64,000 bases of DNA from JACJYC01 sp964558465 (GTDB lineage: Bacteria > Bacteroidota > Bacteroidia > Chitinophagales > Saprospiraceae), in NCBI GenBank assembly GCA_964558465.1, contig CAZLEF010000018.1, positions 35,739 through 99,738 on the forward strand. Reading direction: 5' to 3'. Under the pieces are notes generated by a model. That model did no database searches, had not been told where the DNA came from, and saw nothing but the letters and a program-made list of their open reading frames with translations. Positions 52,386 through 62,400 of the stretch are shown here, one piece after another. Each line of letters starts with the position of its first letter. Position 1 is the stretch's first letter. Made by a program: the position numbers and the translations under genes.

Positions 52386-54191
52386 ATCCTCGATCCGGTC
52401 ATACCAGGTCTTCTTCAGGATAATGGAACAAACGGCCACAATCGCGAGGGCGATCCACAGCTTCCCGTAATGCTGGATTACCAGGAAGATCGGCGCGGCG
52501 GTCAGGGCGGTTTGCCAAACGATGCCCAGGGCGACATTGAACATATCCCGGCCAAAGGCTTTGTTTTTGTTCAACCCCGGGTTTTCGGCCAGCAACTGGT
52601 CGTGGACCGGTTTCCAGAAGCCCCAGGGCCGCACTTTCAGGTAAAAATTTTTCAGCACCTCCCTGTCGTCGGGCGGCGTAAGAAGGCTGCCGATAATGGC
52701 GCCGGCCAGCGAAATAGCCAGGATGACCGGAAAGGCGTACAATCCGTTGGTATATGGAATGAACCAGGGAATGACCATTGCCGAGGCGATGCCGGTGAGC
52801 ATGCCCCAGAAATAACCGTTGCCATTGAAGCGCCACCAGTACCATTTCAGCACATTGGACGCCGTATAGCCGCCGTACAACGCCGAAACGATCCAGCCGA
52901 TGATCTCGTTGAGGGAGTGCACAAACAACCCGATAAAAGTACCCAATACCACAAACAGGATGGAAATCAGGTAACTCATCCGCACGTATTGTTTTTCCGA
53001 CGCGTCGGGTTTGAAGTACCGCTTGTAAATATCGTTCACCACATAAGCCGGGGCCGCATTGGTGGTTGCTGCAAAAGTGGACATGAAAGCGGCCAGCAGG
53101 CCGGCGATCACCAGGCCGAGCAGACCAGCCGGTATATAATTTTTCAGCGCGAAGGGGAGGATGAGTTCAAAATCCACTTTGTCGCCCATGCCGCGGAGAT
53201 CGTCCATAAAAAAGGCGAGCGCCAGCACCGCGAGCCCGGTGATGAGCATATACCGCGGGAAAAGCAATACCACATTGACAAACCCACTCATTTTGGCCGC
53301 ATCCCTGGGTGTTCTGGCGGATAAAACCCGTTGCATATCGTAGTTGGGGGCGGGGCCGGCCATGCTCTGCAGCGTGCCTTTGAACAACAACATCATAAAA
53401 AAGACCCCAAACAGCGTGTAACCGTCGGAGGCGATCTTCTGGTTGGCCGAATCGAGGGTTCCCGACCAGTCGAGATCCAGTTTCCAACCGAAGAAAATAT
53501 TGTCCCACCCGGACGGCACAATGCCCGCAAGCAATTCCGGCGATACCTGCTGCATGGCGATGATCCCGACGGCGATACAGGCCACCGTCATAATAAAAAA
53601 TTGCAGCACTTCCGTAAATACCACGCTGAACATGCCGCCTTTGACCACGTACACCGTGGTGAGCGCAGTGATGATCAGACCGTAAAAGATTTCATTCCAG
53701 TAGGGGTCGGGCGACAATTTCCAGGAGAGGAAAACAGCCGCAAATTTGCCGATCCCGATGAATCCGTAGGCCAGGAACCCCAATACATTGAGCAAGGCGA
53801 ACGCCACTACAATGATATGCGAAAGTTTGGCGCCCTGCGAAGTCCCAAACCGGAACCGGATCCATTCGGCGCCGGTCATCACGCCCGAACGGCGCAGCCA
53901 GACGGATAGGAAAACCATCATGAAGATCTGGTTGAACACCGGCCAGAGCCAGGGTACCCATACGCTTTTTAATCCGTACACAAACAGCAGGTAAACCATC
54001 CACATCGTACCGCTGATGTCGAACATGCCGGAGGCGTTGGAAAGGCCGAGCATGTACCACGGGATTTCGTTGCCGCCCAGGAAATAACTCTGGATGCTCC
54101 GGGTCGCTTTTTTGGAGATCCATAACCCGATCACAATGGTGGCGGCAATATAGGCGATGATGACGCCCAGGTCGAGCATGCTCAGTTGCAT
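52362..54191 (-). CDS. Sodium:solute symporter (SSS family)
   Basis: 609 aa from ATG 54191 (MQLSMLDLGVIIAYIAATI). About 13 transmembrane helices. SSS motifs are visible: SIQSYFLGGNEIPWYMLGLSN, and in the C-terminal half GLLAAFMSTFAATTNAAPAYVVNDIYKRYF. Likely imports mannobiose or related oligosaccharides from the periplasm with Na+; B. fragilis has a transporter in the same position. The C-terminal VDGLR and the TAG stop come from the 14-bp word array. It is divergent from the mannanase gene and upstream of GH130-epimerase, probably one operon across a 250-bp repeat gap. Confidence 0.93.
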   Translation of the reverse strand: MQLSMLDLGVIIAYIAATIVIGLWISKKATRSIQSYFLGGNEIPWYMLGLSNASGMFDISGTMWMVYLLFVYGLKSVWVPWLWPVFNQIFMMVFLSVWLRRSGVMTGAEWIRFRFGTSQGAKLSHIIVVAFALLNVLGFLAYGFIGIGKFAAVFLSWKLSPDPYWNEIFYGLIITALTTVYVVKGGMFSVVFTEVLQFFIMTVACIAVGIIAMQQVSPELLAGIVPSGWDNIFFGWKLDLDWSGTLDSANQKIASDGYTLFGVFFMMLLFKGTLQSMAGPAPNYDMQRVLSARTPRDAAKMSGFVNVVLLFPRYMLITGLAVLALAFFMDDLRGMGDKVDFELILPFALKNYIPAGLLGLVIAGLLAAFMSTFAATTNAAPAYVVNDIYKRYFKPDASEKQYVRMSYLISILFVVLGTFIGLFVHSLNEIIGWIVSALYGGYTASNVLKWYWWRFNGNGYFWGMLTGIASAMVIPWFIPYTNGLYAFPVILAISLAGAIIGSLLTPPDDREVLKNFYLKVRPWGFWKPVHDQLLAENPGLNKNKAFGRDMFNVALGIVWQTALTAAPIFLVIQHYGKLWIALAIVAVCSIILKKTWYDRIEDYPVDGLR

Positions 54192-54527
54192 AGGATTTGG
54201 TGTAATTGGTTGGTACAAAGAAAAGGAAAATCCGGATAGAATTGACCCCATGCAACATCCACCACCTTATTTTGCAACAACCAGGGACGGTGCGTTACCT
54301 TCATTTCCGCCAATTTTGAACCTTGAACACATCCCTTTATAAAATTTAATGAGTGAGAGCGCCCCGCCCGTTGGGCAGGGGTAAGCTGGACCAATTCGGA
54401 GAATTTTGGAGTGTCGGAAAAAGGCATAGGAATGTAAGTAAAAAATTTTTTCCTTCACTCCATTATTCTACCTTTAGAGAGTGAGAGGGATGAGAGGGGT
54501 GAGAGGTGAGAAAAAAAACTGCTCGGT
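54192..54527. other. 336-bp divergent regulatory region of the mannan locus
   Basis: No gene. Contains a hairpin CCCCGCCC-GTT-GGGCAGGGG (54363-54382, one bulge). A possible plus-strand -7 element TACCTTTA lies at 54469-54476. A word run of GAGTGAGAGGG/ATGAGAGGGG type (54478-54510) occupies the leader directly before the mannanase start. It should hold the operators for both directions, but I cannot identify an HTCS site. Confidence 0.6.
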
Positions 54528-55691
54528 ATGCCGATTGCAAATATAAGGAAAGCCTGTTTTTTATCCTTGATGGGCCTGCTTGGGTTGCAGATTGGAACTG
54601 CTCAGCGCAACCCATTGCCCACCCTGGCAGATGCGAAAGCCGATAGACGCACCCGGATGGTTTATCAATGCCTGCAACAAGTGGAAAGGGAAGGAAAGGT
54701 CCTCTTCGGCCACCAGGACGCCCTGGCCTACGGGGTCGGTTGGCGGGAGGCCCCCGGCGGATCGGATGTCAAGGCGGTGTGCGGAGATTTCCCGGCTGTT
54801 TACGGATGGGAACTCGGGGACCTTGAACACCCCGACGCCGTCCAGAACCTGGATACCGTCAACTTCGCCAAAATGAAAGGATGGATCAGGGAAGGCCATA
54901 AACGCGGCGGCATCATCACGATCAGTTGGCATATGGATAACTTCCGCACCGGCGGCTCCTCCTGGGATACGACCGGCGCAGTGGCCGATATCCTGCCCGG
55001 CGGTCCAAAACACGAAGCCTATAAAGCCAGTCTGGACCGTTTTGCGGATTTTGTCGGCGACCTGAAATCCGGCGGTTTTCTCAAACGCAAAAAAATTCCC
55101 ATTCTGTTCCGGCCGTTTCACGAACATACCGGCCACTGGTTCTGGTGGTGCCGGACCCACGCCACGCCGGATGAGTACAAGGCCATCTGGCGGTTTACGG
55201 TCAGTTACCTGCGGGATTTTAAACAATTGCACAACCTGATTTACGTTTTCAATACGGCTGAGAACATCAATTCTGAAGCCGATTTTTTTGAATATTACCC
55301 CGGCGACGAATGGGTCGATATTTTAAGCCTGGACAATTACAGCGATGTAAAAAACGAAGAGGGCTCCGAACGGCTTAGAACACGCCTGGCCCTGTTGGCG
55401 GAAATAGCTGCCAAAAAAGGAAAGGTATCCGCCCTTGCCGAAACCGGACTGGAGGGGATCCCCCATCAGGAATGGTGGACCCGCGTCCTCCTGAACGGGA
55501 TTCAAACCCTGGAGGGGCGCCCGTACGTAACCTATGTTATGGTTTGGCGCAACGCCAACCACAAACACCATTACGCCCCTTATCCGGGCCATATCAGCGC
55601 GCCCAATTTCCTGGAATTTTACCAGCATCCCGCTACCGTTTTTGAAAAAGACATGCCTGATCTATACAAAAGAGTCCGAAAAAAGAAATAA
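54528..55691 (+). CDS. GH26 beta-mannanase, exported
   Basis: 387 aa. N-terminal signal peptide (residues 1-25, ending IGTAQ). GH26 TIM barrel: VLFGHQDALAYGVGW, GGIITISWHMDNF, catalytic acid/base E199 in FRPFHEHTGHWFWW, nucleophile E305 in ALAETGLEG, and VMVWRNAN. Cuts beta-1,4-mannan, probably to mannobiose, which the epimerase and GH130 then process. No T9SS sorting domain, so periplasmic or outer-membrane release is likely. Followed by a terminator before the next glycosidase gene. Confidence 0.95.
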   Translation: MPIANIRKACFLSLMGLLGLQIGTAQRNPLPTLADAKADRRTRMVYQCLQQVEREGKVLFGHQDALAYGVGWREAPGGSDVKAVCGDFPAVYGWELGDLEHPDAVQNLDTVNFAKMKGWIREGHKRGGIITISWHMDNFRTGGSSWDTTGAVADILPGGPKHEAYKASLDRFADFVGDLKSGGFLKRKKIPILFRPFHEHTGHWFWWCRTHATPDEYKAIWRFTVSYLRDFKQLHNLIYVFNTAENINSEADFFEYYPGDEWVDILSLDNYSDVKNEEGSERLRTRLALLAEIAAKKGKVSALAETGLEGIPHQEWWTRVLLNGIQTLEGRPYVTYVMVWRNANHKHHYAPYPGHISAPNFLEFYQHPATVFEKDMPDLYKRVRKKK

Positions 55692-55781
55692 GTTTATTCC
55701 CGATGCCGGAACGGATCACTCAAAACACCCGGCGCCCATAATCCGATAAGCCAACTTTTTTAAGTTTCATACGAGTTTTGC

Positions 55782-55814
55782 GCCGGCGCCCTCTGCGCCG
55801 GCCTTTTGTTTTTA
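55782..55814 (+). terminator. GC-rich terminator after the mannanase gene
   Basis: GCCGGCGC (55782-55789) and GCGCCGGC (55795-55802) form an 8-bp stem with a 5-nt loop, followed by CTTTTGTTTTT. It lies 14 bp before the next ATG (55828), so termination or attenuation of read-through is possible. Confidence 0.7.
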
Positions 55815-55827
55815 AATTCGGAATATT

Positions 55828-58269
55828 ATGAAATACACCTACCGTTGTTTTTCTTTGGCCTTCAAAATCCTTGCATTGAACCAAATATTGAACGCACAGG
55901 CCCCCGTCATCCACAGTGTAACGCCGGAAGCGATCCAGGTTGACCAGTTCGGTAAATTTGAAGTAAAACTCGACCTCACCGCAACGTATGCCAACCCCTA
56001 CGACTACGACAATATCCGCGTACAGGCCGTATTTACCGGGCCTGACAACGTGCAGGAAACCGTCGACGGCTTTTTTATGCAGGATTATTCGATCACCAAC
56101 CAGCAAACCGGCGCCATCGCTCCGGTCGGAACGGGGGTGTTCAAGGTCCGGTTCTCCCCCGATAAACCCGGCGTATGGACTTATACCTTGTCCTGCATCA
56201 ATGCTTCAGGTACCGCCGGCTGGCCCGCCCAGACCTTCGAGTGCCTGCCGCCGGGCGCGGGTAACCAGGGTTTTGTCCGCAACCACCAAACCAATTTCCT
56301 GCATTTCGACGACGGCAGCCAATACATACCCGTCGGCGAAAATATGGCCTGGCATACCAGCAACCCGATCGTCGATTATACCAATTGGGTGACCAAACTA
56401 TCCACCTACGGCGGCAATTTTCTCCGCTTGTGGATGTGCCATTGGGGCCTCGGCCTCGAATGGCGCAACAACGGTTACGAAGGATTGAAAAAATACCGGC
56501 AAAACAACGCGTTTTATCTCGACTGGCTCTTCGATTTCTGTGCCGGTAACGGGGTTTATGTCCAGTTTTGCCTCAACCACCACGGCCAGGTCTCCAGCCA
56601 GGTCAACCCCAACTGGGACGAAAGCCCGTATAACGCAGTCAACGGCGGCCCCTGCCAGAACACCTGGGATTTTTTCACCAGCCAGACCGCCCGGTCCGCC
56701 ATCAAAAACCGCCTGCGGTACACCGTCGCCCGCTGGGGTTATCAGCGCAGCATCATGGCCTGGGAACTGTTCAATGAGGTCAACTGGACCGACGAGTTCG
56801 AACAGCACCGCACCGAGATCACGGCCTGGCATACCGAAATGGCAGCCTACCTCAAACAGATCGACGTGCGCCAACACCTCGTCAGCACCAGCTACGCCGA
56901 AGACCAGTACGAGGCGGCCGTATGGAACCTCCCGGATATCGACTTCACCCAAACCCACTATTACCTCGCCACCCCCAATATCGAACGGGTGCTGGCCGGC
57001 GGCAACCAATCGTACCTCGATCAATACGCCAAACCGACCCTCAACGGCGAATTTGGCCTCGGCGGTTCCGCTACCGGCCTGGCGACCCTCGACCCCTCCG
57101 GCATCCACGTGCACAACTGCCTTTGGGGCGGATTGTTCTCGGGCGGTATGGGATCCGGTATGCAATGGTGGTGGGACACCTATGCCGACGAACGCAACCT
57201 GTACACGCATTATACCGGATTGTCGGCGGTGGCAGGCGAGATCGATCTGCACCAGGACGATTTCCGGCCGGTGCAGACGCAGGTCCTGGGAGCGCCCGAC
57301 AACCTCTCCCTGACCCCTTCTTCCGGATGGGGCATCATAGCGGACGCCAGTTTCACCATTGGCCCCGGCGGCAGCGTATCTCCGGCCGGCGCGCAATTGG
57401 GAATTTACCTTTACGGCGCCTCCTGGAATACGGAATTCCGCAGTCCGCCGGTCTTTCATGTCAATTACCCGGTCGCCGGTCAGTTCAAGGTCAAAACTTC
57501 TTCCGCAGCGGGCACGATGCCCCGGATCACCATCTGGCTGGACGGCGTGCAACTGCTCGACCAAAGCGCCGGCGTCAACCAGACCTTCAGCATCAATGTG
57601 CCGGCAGGCCAGCATACGATCAAAGTGGACAATACCGGCACCGACTGGATTACGATCGCCTCCTATGAGTTTTCGGGGCTGGGCCAGGCGCTGGACGCCT
57701 ACCTCCTAAAGTCGTACGACAACCGCAAACTGGCCGGATGGGTGCTCAACCACCGGTACAACCATGTTTATGTCAAGGACAACGGTGCGCCGGCTGCCGT
57801 TCAGGGCGCCTCCCTGAGTCTGAACGGGCTAAAAAACGGCAGTTACAAAATCAACTGGTTTAATTGCCTGACCGGGTCGGTGGAATCCACACAAACCGTG
57901 GAAGTACAAGACGGAAACGCCGTCATACCCGTACCCGCCGTCACCTGGGACCTCGCCTTTCTGCTCGACGGCAATACCACCGGCACGGCTCAACCCTTTA
58001 AACAGGCAGTGGCCTTTGACGTGTTTCCCAACCCGGCTTTGGGCGGCGAAACGAGGGTTCAATTTGAGGCCCCTGCCGGCTCCCATACCCGCATCCACCT
58101 GATGGACGCCGCCGGCAAACCGGTCCGGGAATTGTTTGAAGGACAACTTCCCTCCGGCGCTCAGGATCTGGCTTTGCCGCTGGGCGAAAATTTGCCGGCC
58201 GGGATTTATTGGATTTCGGTGGAAACCGGGGGAAGATCGGGAGCGAAAGCGGTGAGCGTGGTGAGGTGA
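55828..58269 (+). CDS. GH5-like glycosidase with DUF5060 and T9SS sorting domain
   Basis: 813 aa. Signal peptide (residues 1-25, ending LNAQ). DUF5060 beta-sandwich (about 27-135: HSVTPEAIQVDQFGKFEVKL). TIM-barrel glycosidase (about 150-470) with acid/base E317 in WELFNEVNW and nucleophile E408 in TLNGEFGLGG, the clan GH-A layout. A beta-sandwich, possibly carbohydrate-binding (about 490-620), and a C-terminal T9SS type A sorting domain (FDVFPNPALGGETRV ... AKAVSVVR) follow. So it is exported through the T9SS and probably displayed by PorU/PorV. Specificity is probably mannan-type from its neighbours, but the exact GH5 subfamily or a related clan GH-A family cannot be settled by eye. Confidence 0.85.
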   Translation: MKYTYRCFSLAFKILALNQILNAQAPVIHSVTPEAIQVDQFGKFEVKLDLTATYANPYDYDNIRVQAVFTGPDNVQETVDGFFMQDYSITNQQTGAIAPVGTGVFKVRFSPDKPGVWTYTLSCINASGTAGWPAQTFECLPPGAGNQGFVRNHQTNFLHFDDGSQYIPVGENMAWHTSNPIVDYTNWVTKLSTYGGNFLRLWMCHWGLGLEWRNNGYEGLKKYRQNNAFYLDWLFDFCAGNGVYVQFCLNHHGQVSSQVNPNWDESPYNAVNGGPCQNTWDFFTSQTARSAIKNRLRYTVARWGYQRSIMAWELFNEVNWTDEFEQHRTEITAWHTEMAAYLKQIDVRQHLVSTSYAEDQYEAAVWNLPDIDFTQTHYYLATPNIERVLAGGNQSYLDQYAKPTLNGEFGLGGSATGLATLDPSGIHVHNCLWGGLFSGGMGSGMQWWWDTYADERNLYTHYTGLSAVAGEIDLHQDDFRPVQTQVLGAPDNLSLTPSSGWGIIADASFTIGPGGSVSPAGAQLGIYLYGASWNTEFRSPPVFHVNYPVAGQFKVKTSSAAGTMPRITIWLDGVQLLDQSAGVNQTFSINVPAGQHTIKVDNTGTDWITIASYEFSGLGQALDAYLLKSYDNRKLAGWVLNHRYNHVYVKDNGAPAAVQGASLSLNGLKNGSYKINWFNCLTGSVESTQTVEVQDGNAVIPVPAVTWDLAFLLDGNTTGTAQPFKQAVAFDVFPNPALGGETRVQFEAPAGSHTRIHLMDAAGKPVRELFEGQLPSGAQDLALPLGENLPAGIYWISVETGGRSGAKAVSVVR

Positions 58270-58567
58270 TTTTTTGTTGATTTGTTGATTCGTTGATTTG
58301 TTGATTTGAGGCGGCCGTCAAATCAACGAATCAACAAATCAACAGATAAACAATTCCCCCTTCCAGCAGATCAGGAAAAGGAACAAAAGTTTACCTTTGG
58401 TTCCGAAATCCTGGCAACACCGCCAAATCGACAGGGCTTCCGGGCCATACGTTACCTTATTGTCCCTCAGTGATCTTAGCGGTAACAAAAAATCACGTTA
58501 CCTTAGCTTAGTGCCCCTTAGTGATCTTAGTGGTAACAAATACGCCCATTAATACAACATTCGCAAC
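58270..58567. repeat. 298-bp intergenic region: GTTGATTT stem-loop and duplicated GTTACC...GGTAAC units
   Basis: Four GTTGATTT/C units (58276-58307), a GC-rich loop (GGCGGCCG), then three complementary AAATCAAC-type units (58320-58343) form a long stem-loop after the glycosidase stop. Further right, two similar 35-41-bp units each begin GTTACCTTA and end TTAGYGGTAACAAA (58451-58489 and 58497-58540), 30 bp before the esterase ATG. The second set could be an operator or another word repeat. Confidence 0.8.
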
Positions 58568-59476
58568 ATGAAAAAAATACTGCTCCTGCTCACCGCCACC
58601 GCTCAGGTGATCTTGCTTGCCGGCCAGGCCGGCCCGGAAACCTTCCCCTTATACCCGGGTTCAATCCCCAACGCCAAAGCTTCCGGTCCGCTGGAACAGG
58701 TGGACACCCGGCCCGCCGGCGAACGGTTCATTTCGCTGACCACCGAACCCACCCTGACCCTGCACCGGCCCAAAAACCCCAACGGTATGGCCGTCGTCAT
58801 TTGTCCGGGCGGCGGATACCGCGGTACTTCCATCGACAAGGAAGGCCACCTCATTGCCAAAGAACTGAACAGCGTAGGGGTAACGGCCTTTGTGCTGAAA
58901 TACCGCATTCCCGACGACCGGAGTTCGGTGGACAAATCGATCACCCCGCTCCAGGACGCCCAACAGGCGATCCGCTACGTCCGGCAGAATGCAGCCAAAT
59001 GGAAGGTGGACCCCCAAAAAGTGGGCATCATGGGCTTCTCGGCCGGCGGGCACCTGGCCGCCACTGCCGCCACCCACTACGCCAAACCCGCCGACCCGAC
59101 GGTAAAAGACAAAACCAACCTGCGGCCCGATTTTGTGGCACTGATCTACCCCGTGATCAGTTTTGTGGACAGCCTGGCCCACAAGGGTTCCCGCGAGAAC
59201 CTGCTGGGGGCAACGCCGACCGAAGACCAGATCCGGCTTTATTCCAATGAATTGCAGGTCACAGCCGATTCGCCGCCCGCATTCCTGGTTCACGCCGGCG
59301 ACGACGATGTGGTCAAGGTGGAAAACAGCGTGGCCTTCTATCTGGCCTGCCACCGCAAAGGCGTGCCTGCCGAATTGCATATCTACCCCAAGGGCGGACA
59401 CGGTTTTGGTTTGAACAACACCAAGACGGGGGATAAATGGATGAACCGGTTGAAGAATTGGCTTTTTACTTTATAA
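58568..59476 (+). CDS. Secreted alpha/beta-hydrolase esterase (acetyl-esterase-like)
   Basis: 302 aa. Signal peptide 1-20. Oxyanion motif VICPGGGYRGTS, nucleophile S158 in GIMGFSAGGHLAATAATHY, Asp in VHAGDDDVVKVEN, His in YPKGGHGFGLN. This is the BD-FAE/acetyl-xylan-esterase-like group; in a mannan locus it may remove acetyl groups from acetylated mannan, which is inference. The last 6 bp overlap the end of the convergent HTCS gene. Confidence 0.88.
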   Translation: MKKILLLLTATAQVILLAGQAGPETFPLYPGSIPNAKASGPLEQVDTRPAGERFISLTTEPTLTLHRPKNPNGMAVVICPGGGYRGTSIDKEGHLIAKELNSVGVTAFVLKYRIPDDRSSVDKSITPLQDAQQAIRYVRQNAAKWKVDPQKVGIMGFSAGGHLAATAATHYAKPADPTVKDKTNLRPDFVALIYPVISFVDSLAHKGSRENLLGATPTEDQIRLYSNELQVTADSPPAFLVHAGDDDVVKVENSVAFYLACHRKGVPAELHIYPKGGHGFGLNNTKTGDKWMNRLKNWLFTL

Positions 59477-62400
59477 ATACTCCGAAGGGCTCACCCCAAA
59501 CTCCCTCTTGAATTGTTCGCGGAAGGATTTGAGGTCGTTGTACCCCACCATATAGGTCACTTCCGAAACGTTGTACTGGCCGTCGGTCAGCAGTTGCGCA
59601 GCTTTTTTGAGCCGGATCTTGCGGATCACCTGGTTGGGGGAATGGCCGGAGAGGGCCTTGAGCTTGCGGTAAAGGTGCATGCGGCTCATGCAGAGGGCGC
59701 CGGCCAGTTGATCCACGGAGAAATGTTCGTCGCTCAGGTTGTTTTCCACTTCTGTTTTGATGCGCTGCAGGAATTGTTCGTCCAGTGAGTTGATCTTTTC
59801 GCCGGATGGCGTAAAGTCGAAAGATCCGGCGAATTTTTGGCGAAGCTGTTTTCTCGACTCGATGAGATTATGGATGCGGGCGGCCAGTATCCGGACGTTG
59901 AACGGCTTGGTCACGTAGTCGTCGGCGCCGGTCTCCAGGCCGTCCAATTGGAAGACCAATGAGGTCCGGGCAGTCAGCAAGATCACCGGAATATGGCTCG
60001 TGATCATATCCGATTTGATCAGGGAGCACATTTCCAGGCCATCCATTTTGGGCATGGCAATGTCCGCTACGATCAGATCCGGGGTTTCGGCGCGGGCCAG
60101 TTCGAGCCCTTCCATTCCGTCGGCGGCTTCAATGATGCGGTATTGGCTTTCAAAGTTTTCCCGAAGATAGGCCCGGATATCCGGATTGTCTTCCACCAGC
60201 AGGATCAGCGGGCCGTTTTTGGAGGTTCCCGCGTTCACAGGGGCGGCGCCGGAGCGATTCCTTTCATCTTCATCATTTGCCGGGCCGACCCCTTCCAATT
60301 CTTTTTCAAACCGGAAAACTTCCTGGTCCGCCGGTTTGTCATTTTTTTCCGCCTCGGAGAACTGGTCATTGCCCAGGGGCAAATACACCGAAAAACAGGC
60401 CCCCTGCCCTTCCCGGCTTTCGACTTCGATAAAACCTTTGTGTTTTTCAACGATGCTTTTGGCCAGCGTAAGGCCTATGCCCGAACCGCCTTTCCGGGGG
60501 CCTTCCGCATGGTTCTCTGCCTGAAAAAAATGATCGAAGACCCGGCCGATCTCATTTTCCGGGATGCCGATGCCGTTGTCTTTTACCCGGATCAGCGCGT
60601 GGGCGCCGGGGGGGTCCAGACCGACGGAGACCCGGACTTCTCCCCCGTCTTTGGTGAATTTAAAGGCATTGGACAACAGGTTGAAGACCACTTTTTCCAA
60701 CTGGTCGGGGTCGAACCACAGCGGCACGTCCGGATGGGCGGCCGTAAAATGGTACCGGATATTCCGCTGGTTCGCCATTTCTTTGAAGGTGAGAGCGATT
60801 TCCTTGACAAAAAAGACCAGGTTGCCCTGGCTGACCTTCATTTTCAGCAGGCCGGCTTCGTTTTTCCGGATGTCCAGCAACTGGTTGATCATTGTCAGCA
60901 ACCGGTTGGCGTTGTAGTGCATCCGGGTAAATACCTTTTGCAGCCGGGTATCTTCGTTCCTTTCCTGTATCAATTGTTCCAGCGGGCTCAGGATCAGGGT
61001 CAACGGCGTACGCAGTTCGTGTGAAACATTGGTAAAAAACTGCAATTTCATCTTGCTGACCGCTTCCATTTTTTCCCTTTCCAGGCGTTCCAGTTCGAGG
61101 CGATGCCTGAATTCGGCGCGCAGTTTGGTGATCTTGCGCACACCGTATAATAACGCCAGGAAAAGCAGGCCATAGCCGGCCAGGGCCCAGTTGGTCAACC
61201 AGAAGGGCGGCCGGATCTCCAGCCGGACGCTGATGGGTTGGCTCCAAACCCCGTCCTGATTAGCCGCTTTCACCCGGAATACAAAATCGTCGTAGGGCAG
61301 GTTGGTGAAGTGGGCAATGCGCTGTGCAGCGCCGGTGTAGACCCAGTCTTCGATAAAACCCTCCAGTTGGTAAGCGTACCGGATCTTCTGGGGTTCACTG
61401 AACTGAAGTCCTGTAAATTCAAAAGAAAGGACATTATCCCGGTGAGAAAGCTCGATATACCCGGTTTCCGAAATGCTCTTGTTCAGAATGGCCTTTCTGC
61501 CGTTCCAGGCGCCCACCGGCGCCGATTGGTTGAAGAGTTTAAAATCGGAGATCACAATGGCCGGCGGGATGGTATCCTTTTTAATGGCCCTGGGGTGGAA
61601 ATAATTGAGGCCGTTGATGCCGCCGAACACGAAATAACCGTTGGAAGCGCTGACTGCCGCCTTATCGTCGAAATAATTGTCCAGCAACCCGTCATAAACA
61701 TCAAAGTTTTTGACTTTATCTTCCTTTTGGCCGGGTCTGATCCTGGTGAGGCCTTGTAACGTGCTGACCCAGATCTCTTCACCGTCGTCGCTGAGGATGG
61801 ATTGTATGGCGTCATTGGCCAGGCCGTCTTTTTCAAAATAAAATTCAGGAGCGCCGCCGGGACCGAGGGCGTTCAGCCCGTTTTCGGTCCCGATCCATAT
61901 TTTGCCTTTCGGGTCCTGGAAGAGGGCGTTGATAAAATTATTGCTGATGCCCGACTCGCCCGCGCCGTATTGATATTTATGGGCCGGCCGGAGGGTGTTT
62001 GTTTTTTCATCAAACCGGAGTTTGAACACTCCCCCGCCCCGGGTTCCGATCCAGAGGAAAAGTTCGTTGTTTTCCCGGGTCTCCATCAGATGGACCACGG
62101 GAAAAGCTTTCAGGTCGACCTCAAATCCGGCCGTTTCGGCATATTGAAAAAAAGTATCCCGCACGGGGTCGTAACGGCCCAGACCGCTATCCCAGTAGCC
62201 CAGCCAGATATCGCCTGTGGCGCTTTCGTGGATCGACATGATATAGTCGTCGCTCAGTCGGGGGCGATTGCCGTTTTGGATGTATTGGGTGGTTTTGCGA
62301 AGGGGGCCGCTTTTCGCCGGGATATCGGATATTTTCGTTTTGAGGATGCCGGCGCCCTGGGTAGCCACCCAGAGCCATCCGTTTTTATCCACCAGCAGAT

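Noticed and set aside
56398..57615. 405-aa minus-strand frame inside the GH5-like gene
   Set aside because: Antisense shadow; the plus strand has clear catalytic motifs and a T9SS domain.
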